From positions 1 to 13,240 of the forward strand of contig JAQWSA010000137.1 in NCBI GenBank assembly GCA_029243445.1: a stretch of DNA of 13,240 bases, given 5' to 3'. Both the position numbers and the translations under genes were made by a program. A model generated the notes under the pieces. It saw only the letters and a list, made by a program, of their open reading frames with translations. It was not told the DNA's origin and did not search any database. The stretch is from Alphaproteobacteria bacterium (GTDB lineage Bacteria > Pseudomonadota > Alphaproteobacteria > UBA6615). Positions 1-7,988 of this stretch are shown in pieces (the first letter of the stretch is position 1; each line of letters begins with the position of its first letter).

Positions 1-361
1 CAGGAACCTCTAGCACTTGGGCTAGAAGCCGACGTGCAAGGTTCATCTGTGACAAATTAACTGAGCCTTGAGTAAGAATTATTAACTTACTTTCCAGGTC
101 GTTAGAATTAGAGACGGCCCAACTTCCTAGCTCAGAGTTAATTCTCTGTGCCATCTCTGCTGCTGCTGCTTTTGTAAAAGTGAGACAGAGTATCCGTTGA
201 GGGGATACGCCACTGAGTAAAAGGTTCAAGACTCGGTCCGTAAGTACTTTAGTCTTTCCAGAACCAGCCGAGGCAGAAACCCAGGCACTTGTCTGAGGGT
301 TGGCAGCTCGATGTTGGTTGGCCTCTGTTAATTTATATAGTGGCTCAATATTTGTTTTCAT
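1..361 (-). CDS. addA: AddA, N-terminal part of the double-strand break repair helicase-nuclease (partial)
   Basis: This is the N-terminal 120 residues of AddA, the UvrD-like helicase and nuclease subunit of the AddAB (RecBCD-type) complex that resects DNA ends and loads RecA. The gene runs off the left edge of the window. Translating the minus strand from the ATG at 361 gives an open frame with a helicase Walker A motif, ASAGSGKTKVLTDRV, near residues 30-44, then LCLTFTKAAAAEM, which is motif Ia of this family. The start lies 8 bases after the addB stop codon, so the two genes are co-transcribed and probably translationally coupled; I see no strong Shine-Dalgarno sequence. The addB-addA order matches other alphaproteobacteria. 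The identification is firm; the nuclease domain lies outside the window. Confidence 0.93.
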   Translation of the reverse strand, partial: MKTNIEPLYKLTEANQHRAANPQTSAWVSASAGSGKTKVLTDRVLNLLLSGVSPQRILCLTFTKAAAAEMAQRINSELGSWAVSNSNDLESKLIILTQGSVNLSQMNLARRLLAQVLEVP

Positions 362-369
362 AATTCGTA

Positions 370-3300
370 CTAGTCTTCGCTGTCTAGACTAATTATTGAC
401 CATTCTTTAATTCGGGCAAGATGTTCATAATCAGAGTATTTTGGAGCATAATCGACGCGAGGACGACTTTCATAAGGCGTTTCGGGGTTGTCAAAGGCAG
501 TGATAAGTTCTATTAGCCCTTTTTGCGCTTTTAATAATATTTCTTCAGTTCCAACAGAGTTGGATTTGTTTGAGCCTATCGAATGTATTTTTCCATCTGT
601 TTGTCCTCCAGTAATTTTCCAAAACTCTAATTTACTTACTTTTGCTGCTGGCAAGTCATAAAATCCGCCATTTATGGCAATCACAGCCTCTAAAGGTAGC
701 TGCGGCGAAAAACCAGCAAAAATTTCTTTATCATTGGGGATGGATCCGGTTTTATAATCTATAATTTTTAAAGTGCCGTCATTGAGCTGTTCTATACGAT
801 CTGCTTTTGCAACTATCTCAAAATTACCATGTGTTAGATTCTTTATAATATGATTACCTTTTGTTTCAGTAAAAACCCTTTTAATGTTTTTTCGGTTTAA
901 TAACTCGGTCTTAATGATCCATCCAGCGATTCTTTCAAATCTAGGCCACCAAAAAGCCCATACAGCAGGCATTTCTATAATTGGAGAAAATACTTCTTTT
1001 CCTGTAGAAAGTAATTTTTCGTAAGAGTTTGGAGGTAGAGGTCCTGAAGGGTGGCGATTTAAAAATTTTTCGAGGGTGGAGTGTATGAGTGATCCGAATT
1101 CGGCGTTGTTAGGTTCCTCATCAATAGGTTTTAGTCGTGAGAGCTTAAGGATATGGCGGGCATATATAGAATAGGGGTCACGCATCCATTGTTCTATATC
1201 TGTTACTGATAACCTTCTTGGCCTTACTTCAACAGGTGGTTTAGGGCGCGGTGGTTTTTTTTCTGAATCTAGTAGTAAATTTTTCTTTTGAGGTAATACT
1301 AGGTTAAGAGCCCTATGCCATTCCAACCATTTTTTACCTTTTTCCTCTATTTCTTGAGTATTAAGTCCAATTGATGTTGCAGCAAATTCTATACGTGTGA
1401 GCCAGCGAGCTGCCACTGAGGGAGAACCATTTACTCTTTCAGCACGCGTCAAATAAACCTCTTCTGTTCCTATTGCTTGAGAGAAGTCATGAGCACTCAA
1501 GCCTATCTTTCGTTCAGGTTGGGGTAAACCAAAGGTAGCTCTCATCGGTCGACTCATCCAGGGGTCGGCCGATGGAGATGATGGCCAGATACCCTCATTT
1601 AGTCCCCCTAAAATTATTATATCATAGTGTTGCAAACGCGCCTCTAAGGGACTTAGGATAGCAAGACGAGGGTGTCCCCCATATTTAGGCCTAACCGTAT
1701 AGCCATGCATAAGGGCATCAATTAATGAGGGATAATGTGCTGGATTTATGTTACCCAGAATTTCACTCGACTCAATAAAATCCATTATAAATTTAGCAAG
1801 TGATTCTCCACTATTACTTGACCAAAGTCTTTCTGGCCCAGATAAGGTATCGGTTTTGGCGATGTGCTCAGCGAACCGGATATGCTCATGAATGATTTTG
1901 CTGATATTTTGACTAGGCCTAGAGAGCACTTTGATGAATGGTTCAGCATATTTAACTAAATTTTGTAGTGCATCCGTTGCATCAGATAATTCTGGGTTAC
2001 TATTTGCCCACAGCCTAGAAGATTTTGCTAAGGCGGCAAGGCTAGGCTTCCGTCTGGGGCCTCTCAAAAATGCAATTTCTAAATCTCTAATATGCTTACG
2101 AAATATAGCTGGTGCTAAGCCCCCTGCAGCAAGCGGATGTTTTAGTGCTGACAAGAATGGTAATGGAGCAGCTTCCTGGAATATCAACTTTATAATTAGC
2201 CGGAAATAGGTGCCTTCAGGGGTATTTGCTAAAGGAACGCCGCCACTGTCATCAACTTCGAGATCCCAGCGCGTTAGAGCCGAAGCAACTCTACGCGCCA
2301 GCTCTCTATCAGGAGTAACTAAAGCTGCATTGCGGTTGGTATTACCTTGTGTCAGTGCATTACGCATTATTAATGCAATTACGCCTGCTTCTTCATCAGA
2401 GTCTACGCAGTCAATACGGGTTAAACCAGTTAATGCAGAACTTTTTATATTCTTGATTTTAGACCAATTACTAGTGGTTATTGCCGGCCTTAGTGCCGCA
2501 CTTACTAACTTCACCCTTTCCTTCTGAAATATTTTGGAGCTTGAGTTTTCTATCCAGTTTTTTACTTTTACTGGCTTTACATCCAAATGTAGAAGTAATT
2601 GTCTAAAGCCGAACTGTGGGTGTGAAGGCTCTAGCAAACTCCACATGTCTGGAGAAATTGCTCTATCAAGCCCCGGTAATACTACAGACCCTTTGGGTAG
2701 TTTAGCTACAATGGACAGTAAGTCTGCAGTCGCTGGAATACTGCCCGTACTACCCGCGGCAATAATAGGTGTTTTTGGGGGATGGTTTTGCCATTTTTTG
2801 GCCCTTGCCTGAATAAGTAAATTACGTCGATTGGCAGGATCGATAGCTCTTTCTTTAACTAATCGTTTAGGCCATTCCTCGGTCAATACATTTAAAAATG
2901 TGAGCGTTATTTGCCAATGAGCTGCATAATCATCTGGAACTAGGTTTGTTAGGTTCTCAAACCCAAGCTGTTCATTTTGCACTTGATCTAGTAGACTTGA
3001 TAATTCAAATGCCAGCCGGATGGCTCTATCTGCTGATAGACTTTTATCTTCTAATATAGTGCTAGATGTTTTTTGTGCTTGCTGCTGAATTAATTGAGAT
3101 AATATTAAGCGTCTTCGCATATCACCTATAGCTGGCAATACATTATTTTCTTCTGAAAAAATATCTGTTGCTAAAGTATCGATTTGCAACTGGTCTTCAT
3201 CTATATCCCCGATAGGAACCATGCGAGGTAGCAAAATTGTGCGACCATCAGTATAGCGCAAAAAGGCATCTTGAAGAGCTCGGCAAGAACGTCTTGTTGG

Positions 3301-3450
3301 TAACAGAATTAGAATGTGAGCTAGCCCAAATGGATCTTTATCGTCGAAGTAACGATCAATTATTCCTTTTGTTAGAGCGTCCAAAAAATGGTCATCGGCT
3401 GGTATACTATAGATAGAGGGGGAATTAACACTCTCTTCAGAGTTCATCAC
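370..3450 (-). CDS. addB: AddB, double-strand break repair protein (inactive helicase plus nuclease)
   Basis: AddB is the partner of AddA in the end-resection complex. The protein is 1026 residues, normal for the alphaproteobacterial form. The N-terminus has the degenerate helicase start (ILLPTRRSCRALQDAF, near residue 47). The C-terminus has the RecB-type PD-(D/E)XK nuclease: EFGSLIHSTLEKFL, then AKADRIEQLNDGT, then IIDYKTG with D898 and K900 as catalytic residues, then a PQLPLEA motif. No iron-sulphur cysteine cluster like that of Bacillus AddB is apparent around the nuclease, which fits the proteobacterial type. The frame opens with GTG at 3450 followed at once by ATG at 3447, and both lie inside the end of tsaE, so either start gives an overlap. 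In most alphaproteobacteria two sugar-nucleotide genes (amgK and murU) stand between tsaE and addB; here they are absent. Confidence 0.95.
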   Translation of the reverse strand: MMNSEESVNSPSIYSIPADDHFLDALTKGIIDRYFDDKDPFGLAHILILLPTRRSCRALQDAFLRYTDGRTILLPRMVPIGDIDEDQLQIDTLATDIFSEENNVLPAIGDMRRRLILSQLIQQQAQKTSSTILEDKSLSADRAIRLAFELSSLLDQVQNEQLGFENLTNLVPDDYAAHWQITLTFLNVLTEEWPKRLVKERAIDPANRRNLLIQARAKKWQNHPPKTPIIAAGSTGSIPATADLLSIVAKLPKGSVVLPGLDRAISPDMWSLLEPSHPQFGFRQLLLHLDVKPVKVKNWIENSSSKIFQKERVKLVSAALRPAITTSNWSKIKNIKSSALTGLTRIDCVDSDEEAGVIALIMRNALTQGNTNRNAALVTPDRELARRVASALTRWDLEVDDSGGVPLANTPEGTYFRLIIKLIFQEAAPLPFLSALKHPLAAGGLAPAIFRKHIRDLEIAFLRGPRRKPSLAALAKSSRLWANSNPELSDATDALQNLVKYAEPFIKVLSRPSQNISKIIHEHIRFAEHIAKTDTLSGPERLWSSNSGESLAKFIMDFIESSEILGNINPAHYPSLIDALMHGYTVRPKYGGHPRLAILSPLEARLQHYDIIILGGLNEGIWPSSPSADPWMSRPMRATFGLPQPERKIGLSAHDFSQAIGTEEVYLTRAERVNGSPSVAARWLTRIEFAATSIGLNTQEIEEKGKKWLEWHRALNLVLPQKKNLLLDSEKKPPRPKPPVEVRPRRLSVTDIEQWMRDPYSIYARHILKLSRLKPIDEEPNNAEFGSLIHSTLEKFLNRHPSGPLPPNSYEKLLSTGKEVFSPIIEMPAVWAFWWPRFERIAGWIIKTELLNRKNIKRVFTETKGNHIIKNLTHGNFEIVAKADRIEQLNDGTLKIIDYKTGSIPNDKEIFAGFSPQLPLEAVIAINGGFYDLPAAKVSKLEFWKITGGQTDGKIHSIGSNKSNSVGTEEILLKAQKGLIELITAFDNPETPYESRPRVDYAPKYSDYEHLARIKEWSIISLDSED

Positions 3451-3931
3451 TCACCTGTTTTAATCTTGAAGACCAGCACCCGTGACCAGTAATGATTGCA
3501 ATACGGCTTATTTCGTTTTCAGTGTAATTTAATTTAATATCAAGGCGATTAATTGGCAATCGGTTGCCCATTCGCTGGGGCCACTCGATGAGCAAAACAG
3601 ATTCTGTCATAGCCTCTTCAATGTCTAGCTCTATAAGTTCATCAGGGTCTAATATGCGGTACAGGTCAAAATGCCATACGTTTATAGATTCAAGATTGTA
3701 ATTCTGAACCAATGTAAATGTTGGACTTGGCACTTCCCCCTTATAACCTAGTTTTTTTATTAAGGCACGAGCGAAGCTAGTTTTTCCAGCCCCAAGTTCT
3801 CCGTATAGAGCTATGACATCACTTTTTTGTAATAAAGGAGCTAAGGAATTAGCCAGTTTTTCGGTGGCGTTAAGATTATATAAATCTCTATATAAAGTTG
3901 TTGATTCTTCAATAGTTCTCCGGGACATCAT
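3437..3931 (-). CDS. tsaE: TsaE, tRNA t6A biosynthesis ATPase
   Basis: TsaE is the P-loop ATPase that works with TsaB and TsaD to place threonylcarbamoyl on A37 of ANN-decoding tRNAs. The 164-residue product has Walker A (GELGAGKT, residues 44-51), the family motif SPTF (69-72), HFDLYR (87-92) and EWP (116-118). The start is one of two adjacent ATG codons (3931 and 3928). The stop codon lies inside addB, an overlap of 11 to 14 bases depending on the addB start, so the two are read as one operon. ahcY ends 100 bases upstream on the same strand. The carboxy end (about 30 residues after EWP) is weakly conserved, as is usual for this family. Confidence 0.94.
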   Translation of the reverse strand: MMSRRTIEESTTLYRDLYNLNATEKLANSLAPLLQKSDVIALYGELGAGKTSFARALIKKLGYKGEVPSPTFTLVQNYNLESINVWHFDLYRILDPDELIELDIEEAMTESVLLIEWPQRMGNRLPINRLDIKLNYTENEISRIAIITGHGCWSSRLKQVSDEL

Positions 3932-3950
3932 TTTGAATTGTCTAACCTTT

Positions 3951-3971
3951 AGCCGTTAAAGATAAACGGCT
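3951..3971 (-). other. Small hairpin between ahcY and tsaE
   Basis: A perfect 7-bp inverted repeat, AGCCGTT / AACGGCT, with a 7-base loop sits in the 100-bp gap between the ahcY stop and the tsaE start. In the direction of transcription it is not followed by a run of T, so it is not a convincing intrinsic terminator. It could be an RNA processing or stabilising stem, or chance. Confidence 0.35.
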
Positions 3972-4031
3972 TAATTTTGTATCGATAAAAGTTTAGACAG
4001 GCTTCACTAGTGCTGCAAGTAATCTTATTGC

Positions 4032-5345
4032 TTAATATCTATATGTTTCGGCTTTGAATGGGCCTGTTTCAGCTACCCCAATGTAATCAGCCTGCTCTAC
4101 AGTCAGTTTAGTTAGTTTAGCACCCACCTTGTTTAAGTGCAGCATCGCTACTTTTTCATCCAAGTGCTTGGGTAAAACATATACCTGGTTTTTATACTCA
4201 CCATAATTTTCCCATAGCTCAATCTGTGCTAATACTTGATTTGTAAATGAAGCACTCATTACAAAACTTGGGTGTCCGGTAGCGCAACCTAGATTAACTA
4301 GTCTGCCCTCGGCTAGTAGAATAAGTCTCTTACCATCTGGAAATTCTATTTCGTCTACTTGAGGTTTCACATTGTGCCACTGATAGTTTCGGAGAGCAGA
4401 CACCTGAATTTCTGTATCAAAATGGCCAATGTTACAGACAATGGCTCGATCTTTCATATCTCTCATATGCTCAATTGTAACAACGTCAACGTTCCCAGTT
4501 GTTGTTACAAAAATATCAGCTTGGGATGCCACATCTTCTATTGTAACAACCTCATAACCTTCCATAGCGGCTTGTAGCGCACAAATAGGATCAACCTCTG
4601 TTACTAAAACCCGACAACCTGCATTCCTGAGGCTAGCTGATGAACCTTTGCCAACATCACCAAATCCACATACAAGAGCAACTTTACCTGCCATCATAAC
4701 GTCTGTAGCTCGCCTAATTCCATCAACTAAACTTTCCCTGCAGCCGTAGAGATTATCAAATTTTGATTTGGTAACGCTATCGTTTACGTTAAAGGCCGGG
4801 ACCATTAAAGATTTATCCTGAGCCATTTCATGCAGTCGGTGTACCCCAGTTGTTGTTTCTTCGCTAAGACCTCTAACATCTGTAAGAAGTTCAGGGTATT
4901 TTTCATGCATCACTGCTGTAAGATCACCACCATCATCTAAAATCAAATTTGGTCGCCAACCGTTCGGGCCTTCTATGGTTTTATCTATACACCACCAAAA
5001 CTCTTCTTCACTTTCCTCTTTCCAAGCAAAAACTGGAACACCAGCTGCAGCAATTGCTGCAGCTGCTTGGTCTTGTGTAGAAAAAATATTGCATGAAGAC
5101 CAACGAACTTCTGCCCCTAAAGCAGTCAGAGTCTCTATAAGTACAGCTGTTTGGATTGTCATATGCAAACAACCACTTATACGAGCACCATGTAGGGGTT
5201 TGGTTTTACCATACTCCTCACGTAGTGCTATTAACCCGGGCATCTCAGTTTCAGCAATAGCTATTTCTTTTCTGCCCCAGTCGGCGAGGGAGATGTCGGC
5301 AACTTTATAGTCACTATCTATGGAATTATCTTCAACTGTTTTCAT
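4032..5345 (-). CDS. ahcY: Adenosylhomocysteinase (S-adenosyl-L-homocysteine hydrolase)
   Basis: This cytosolic NAD-dependent enzyme splits S-adenosylhomocysteine into homocysteine and adenosine and so relieves product inhibition of methyltransferases. The 437-residue protein shows [17 protein letters not shown] with catalytic H61, ILDDGGD (D138), [11 protein letters not shown] (E162/E163), [11 protein letters not shown] (K193 and D197), the NAD-binding loop GFGDVGKG (227-234), GHPSFVMS, and an end matching the family's K...YRY C-terminus. The ATG at 5345 has GGAG about eight bases upstream. The protein is about 25-30 residues shorter than the roughly 465-residue enzymes I recall from Sinorhizobium and Caulobacter: the segment between the DDGGD motif and SEETTTG is short, so the extra loop of the long form is missing. 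It stands beside tsaE, as expected for this backbone. Confidence 0.96.
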   Translation of the reverse strand: MKTVEDNSIDSDYKVADISLADWGRKEIAIAETEMPGLIALREEYGKTKPLHGARISGCLHMTIQTAVLIETLTALGAEVRWSSCNIFSTQDQAAAAIAAAGVPVFAWKEESEEEFWWCIDKTIEGPNGWRPNLILDDGGDLTAVMHEKYPELLTDVRGLSEETTTGVHRLHEMAQDKSLMVPAFNVNDSVTKSKFDNLYGCRESLVDGIRRATDVMMAGKVALVCGFGDVGKGSSASLRNAGCRVLVTEVDPICALQAAMEGYEVVTIEDVASQADIFVTTTGNVDVVTIEHMRDMKDRAIVCNIGHFDTEIQVSALRNYQWHNVKPQVDEIEFPDGKRLILLAEGRLVNLGCATGHPSFVMSASFTNQVLAQIELWENYGEYKNQVYVLPKHLDEKVAMLHLNKVGAKLTKLTVEQADYIGVAETGPFKAETYRY

Positions 5346-5371
5346 TTAGGTCTCCGGAATGATATTCACAA

Positions 5372-5387
5372 TTTTATAATTATAAAA
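5372..5387 (-). promoter_or_regulatory. Candidate -10 region of ahcY within a 16-bp AT palindrome
   Basis: TTTTATAATTATAAAA is a perfect 16-bp palindrome and contains TATAAT, about 34 bases upstream of the ahcY ATG. The hexamer 17 bases further upstream (TTTTCC) is a poor -35 match. The region is very AT-rich, so this is a weak candidate. Confidence 0.3.
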
Positions 5388-5417
5388 CCTGCATTATTAA
5401 TGGAAAATATTATTTAT

Positions 5418-5450
5418 TGGCCGCGTCTTATCAGACCACTGGTATGTCTG
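5418..5450 (-). promoter_or_regulatory. Nested inverted repeats upstream of ahcY
   Basis: On the minus strand CAGAC (5450-5446) can pair with GTCTG (5436-5432), while GTCT (5436-5433) can instead pair with AGAC (5428-5425). The two stems share bases and exclude one another. The first loop contains ACCAGTGGT, a 9-bp inverted repeat of the size of a repressor half-site pair. If the AT palindrome at 5372-5387 is the promoter, these repeats lie upstream of the start site and would act as DNA; if a promoter lies further up, they would be in the leader RNA. They do not match the SAH or SAM-II riboswitches as I know them. Confidence 0.3.
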
Positions 5451-5498
5451 CAATATGAATAAAGTAAACAAGTCCAGCTGAGTAATTTCTATTCCTCG

Positions 5499-6506
5499 CT
5501 AAACGTCTTCAGGTGCTTTTAAGCCAAGAATACGGCAGGCGTTACCACCAATTATAGCTCTTTTTTCTTCTTCGTTTAGCCAATCATATTCCATAACATT
5601 TTGTACTGGTTTTTCATGCCCCATATCAAAGCAGAAGTCACTACCTAAAACGACCCGGTCTACGCCAACTAGGTCAGTTAAATATTTCATAACATAATTA
5701 GCATGACCAATTGTATCATAAGTAAAACGACGTAAGTAAGTTGATGGAGCATTTTGGAGATGTTTGCACTCCTTTCTTACTGTCCAACCATGATCGATTC
5801 TGCCTATTAGTATAGGGAAAGTTCCACCTGCGTGTGGAAGACTTACTTCTAGATTTGGGTATTTGTCGAGAATACCACTAAATATTAGAAAAGTGGCGGC
5901 GACTGCTGTATCAGTAGGATTCCCAATAGTATTAATTGTATGATAATCATTAAGACGGTCTGCTCCAAGTACATTTGACGGGTGCAGAAATATGGGTAAT
6001 TTTAATTCAGCAACCTTGTCAAATATTGATGCGAATCTTGGCTCTGATAAATTATGGCCTGCAACGTTAGTGCCCATATACACCCCCTTCGAGCCAGGTA
6101 GTTTTGCAGCTCGTTCTAATTCAGAGACAGAATCATCAGCATTAAGCATTGGTAATGTAATTAGACCGATAAATCTATCTGGGTGAGCAGAATGAAATTC
6201 TGCGGTTCCATCATTGTAAGCCTGAGCTAAATCAAGGTTAAAAGCGTCATCTCCGTAATGGCACATTGGATTTGTCAAAGATAGTGCGTGCAGATCGGTT
6301 TCTTGACTGTCCAAACCTTCTAGGCGAGCATCAATATCAAAATAGCTGGGTTCTATAGGGCCTATCACACGTCCATTGGGTGGAACCATTGAAATAGATC
6401 CATCACTGTGACGATCAACTGACCACCCAACAATATGCCCATGTTTTTCAAGTATAGAAATATAACCACGGGTAAAAAAATGGGCATGGATATCAACCGA
6501 GTACAT
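5499..6506 (-). CDS. ACMSD-like metal-dependent amidohydrolase or decarboxylase (amidohydrolase 2 family)
   Basis: The protein (335 residues) belongs to the amidohydrolase-2 (PF04909) group, which includes aminocarboxymuconate semialdehyde decarboxylase, gamma-resorcylate and carboxyvanillate decarboxylases, and the pyrone hydrolase and oxalomesaconate hydratase of protocatechuate 4,5-cleavage. The metal site is visible: DIHAHF (H7, H9), IFLHPSN (H175), LPHAGGTF (H225) and LGSDF (D290). There is no signal peptide, so it is cytosolic. The ATG at 6506 has an excellent AGGAGG eight bases upstream. It is transcribed away from the divergent control region and lies next to ahcY, which is unrelated in function. 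Together with the dehydrogenases and the ring-cleaving dioxygenase it suggests a step that decarboxylates or hydrates a ring-opened acid. The exact substrate is not readable. Confidence 0.85.
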   Translation of the reverse strand: MYSVDIHAHFFTRGYISILEKHGHIVGWSVDRHSDGSISMVPPNGRVIGPIEPSYFDIDARLEGLDSQETDLHALSLTNPMCHYGDDAFNLDLAQAYNDGTAEFHSAHPDRFIGLITLPMLNADDSVSELERAAKLPGSKGVYMGTNVAGHNLSEPRFASIFDKVAELKLPIFLHPSNVLGADRLNDYHTINTIGNPTDTAVAATFLIFSGILDKYPNLEVSLPHAGGTFPILIGRIDHGWTVRKECKHLQNAPSTYLRRFTYDTIGHANYVMKYLTDLVGVDRVVLGSDFCFDMGHEKPVQNVMEYDWLNEEEKRAIIGGNACRILGLKAPEDV

Positions 6507-6592
6507 CTTATGTTCCTCCTAAGAACTTAAAACCCATTAAAAAAGAGGGTTAATTATTTTGACTACATCGTGCAGTCGCTAAAATTTTAGAA

Positions 6593-6620
6593 CTCACCCC
6601 ACATAAATTTCTAGGGTGAG
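6593..6620. repeat. CTCACCC / GGGTGAG inverted repeat
   Basis: A perfect 7-bp GC-rich inverted repeat with a 14-base spacer, standing out from the surrounding AT-rich sequence, about 90 bases upstream of the amidohydrolase start. It could be an operator or a stem in the amidohydrolase leader. There is no T-run after it on either strand, so it is not a terminator. Confidence 0.4.
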
Positions 6621-6686
6621 AATATAAACTCTGTCTTTTAGCTCATCTAAATATTTTAATAAACAATAACTATCGTATTCCTTGAT

Positions 6687-6729
6687 GCTTTATACAAGAA
6701 TCGATACGATCTGGTCACTTGTATAAATT
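6687..6729 (+). promoter_or_regulatory. Paired operator-like sites upstream of the first Gfo/Idh gene
   Basis: TTTATACAAG (6689-6698) and CTTGTATAAA (6718-6727) are a perfect 10-bp inverted repeat with a 19-base spacer. Each arm is close to half or more of CTTGTATACAAG, the kind of site bound by FCD-type GntR repressors as I recall them. Aligned to that motif, the two centres are 31 bp apart, about three helical turns, on the same face of the helix. The sites lie about 60-100 bases upstream of the ATG. The regulator assignment is inference. Confidence 0.45.
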
Positions 6730-6785
6730 AAAAATTTATTGCTAGTAGTTATCTAACAACATGAGTTTATGGAGTATCAAAAACT

Positions 6786-7913
6786 ATGACCGGCGAACGT
6801 AAAGAAATAGGACTAGCAATAATAGGCTGTGGAACAATAGGAAGAATACGAGCTGAAATTGCACGCGATTACCCAGGTATTGGTTGGCTTGGCTTATGTG
6901 ATATAAAAGAAGATTTAGGAATGCAACTTAAGGAAGATACAAAAGCTGATTTTTTTACTACCAGCTATGAAACATTGCTAAAAAGACCGGAAGTAAACGC
7001 AGTTATTATTTCTACAGATGAAAACCATCATGTACTTCCAACACTTGCCGCTGTGGACGAAGGTCACAGTTTGTTTATCGAAAAGCCATTAGCTACAGAT
7101 GTTAGAGAGTCGCAGAGGGTTCTAGATGCTATAGAAGCGGCTGGTGTAGATGCTGTCGTTGGTTATACCAATCGTTTTCGTAGAAGGTTCCTCGCAGTTA
7201 AAGAGCGACTAAATACAGGACAAATAGGTCAGGTCACAGGAGTAGTAACACGAGCAATAATGAATCGGATGGTTCCGATTGCTACGGTGCAAAGAACAAA
7301 TCAACGTGAAAATTTAACCCCTATGGTTGTTTCAGGCACTCATGCGTTAGATATGTCTATGTGGTTGATGGAGGGTAAAGAGCCAGTTTCTATTTATGCC
7401 CGTTCTAATGATTTGGCTCTTTCTCAATACGGGACAAAAGACTCAACCTTTGGTGTATTTATGATGGATGACGATACTATGTTTTCCATGAATATAAGCT
7501 GGGCTGCACCTGTTGTATGGCCTGGAGCCGTATATGGTTTGGAAATTGGTATAATTGGTAATAAGGGTGTTATTGACATTGAAGATACTCATAGAGACCT
7601 AGTACTTGCTACTGAAATCCCGCAGGGCGGTGGATATGTTCCCGATGGTTTTACTCCAGAATATCAACGTCATGTTGATTTTCTTACAAGCTATCCGGCG
7701 GGTGACATTTATGATGGCCAGTTTTGGGGGCCTATGAGAGAAGAAACCAACTCATGGTATCAACGCCTTTATACGGGTATGAGAACACCTCATGCCACAG
7801 CAGCAGAAGGTCATAAAAACCTTCTGCTAACAATGGCTATGGATCTATCTTCAGCTAGATGTGAAGAGCTGAAATTACCCCTTAATCTCGATGAATACTA
7901 TCAACAACTATAA
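6786..7913 (+). CDS. Gfo/Idh/MocA family NAD(P)-dependent oxidoreductase (first copy)
   Basis: The 375-residue protein is a Gfo/Idh/MocA oxidoreductase. An N-terminal Rossmann fold has the dinucleotide motif IIGCGTIG (12-19), followed by FIEKPLAT with the catalytic Lys-Pro at 100-101, and the C-terminal alpha/beta domain carries SGTHALDM with H186 in the usual catalytic position. Members oxidise sugar, cyclitol, dihydrodiol or semialdehyde (hemiacetal) hydroxyls; LigC of protocatechuate 4,5-cleavage and Pht4 of phthalate breakdown are examples linked to aromatics. The ATG at 6786 has GGAG 11 bases upstream, a slightly long spacing. It is the first gene of a plus-strand pair with the 3-hydroxyisobutyrate-dehydrogenase-like gene, 75 bases downstream. 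It differs clearly from the other Gfo/Idh gene in the island, so the two are not a recent duplication. Substrate unknown. Confidence 0.87.
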   Translation: MTGERKEIGLAIIGCGTIGRIRAEIARDYPGIGWLGLCDIKEDLGMQLKEDTKADFFTTSYETLLKRPEVNAVIISTDENHHVLPTLAAVDEGHSLFIEKPLATDVRESQRVLDAIEAAGVDAVVGYTNRFRRRFLAVKERLNTGQIGQVTGVVTRAIMNRMVPIATVQRTNQRENLTPMVVSGTHALDMSMWLMEGKEPVSIYARSNDLALSQYGTKDSTFGVFMMDDDTMFSMNISWAAPVVWPGAVYGLEIGIIGNKGVIDIEDTHRDLVLATEIPQGGGYVPDGFTPEYQRHVDFLTSYPAGDIYDGQFWGPMREETNSWYQRLYTGMRTPHATAAEGHKNLLLTMAMDLSSARCEELKLPLNLDEYYQQL

Positions 7914-7988
7914 ATATTAGATAACTATCTTTATATATTATATTAATCTTTACCGTAAAAATAGCCGAATAAATTTGGAGTATTTATA

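Larger units (their letters stand above)
6507..6785. promoter_or_regulatory. Divergent control region between the amidohydrolase and the first Gfo/Idh gene
   Basis: This 279-bp gap must hold promoters for both outward-facing genes. It contains, from left to right, an imperfect dyad GACTACATCGTGCAGTC (6561-6577), a perfect 12-bp palindrome CTAAAATTTTAG (6579-6590), a 7-bp dyad CTCACCC / GGGTGAG (6593-6620), a 7-bp dyad ATCGTAT / ATACGAT (6672-6710) and a 10-bp dyad TTTATACAAG / CTTGTATAAA (6689-6727). No open frame of note is present. The cluster of dyads is more than a typical AT-rich spacer shows and suggests binding of at least one repressor or activator, whose gene is not in the window. 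Confidence 0.6.

Noticed and set aside
1931..2812. Three successive plus-strand open frames opposite addB
   Set aside because: They lie antisense to a well-supported addB, have low-complexity or unrecognisable products, and no ribosome-binding sites of note; they are shadows of addB codon use.
5346..5498. SAH or SAM riboswitch upstream of ahcY
   Set aside because: The stems present do not follow the conserved cores of the SAH, SAM-II or SAM-V motifs as I remember them; kept only as an unexplained inverted-repeat cluster.
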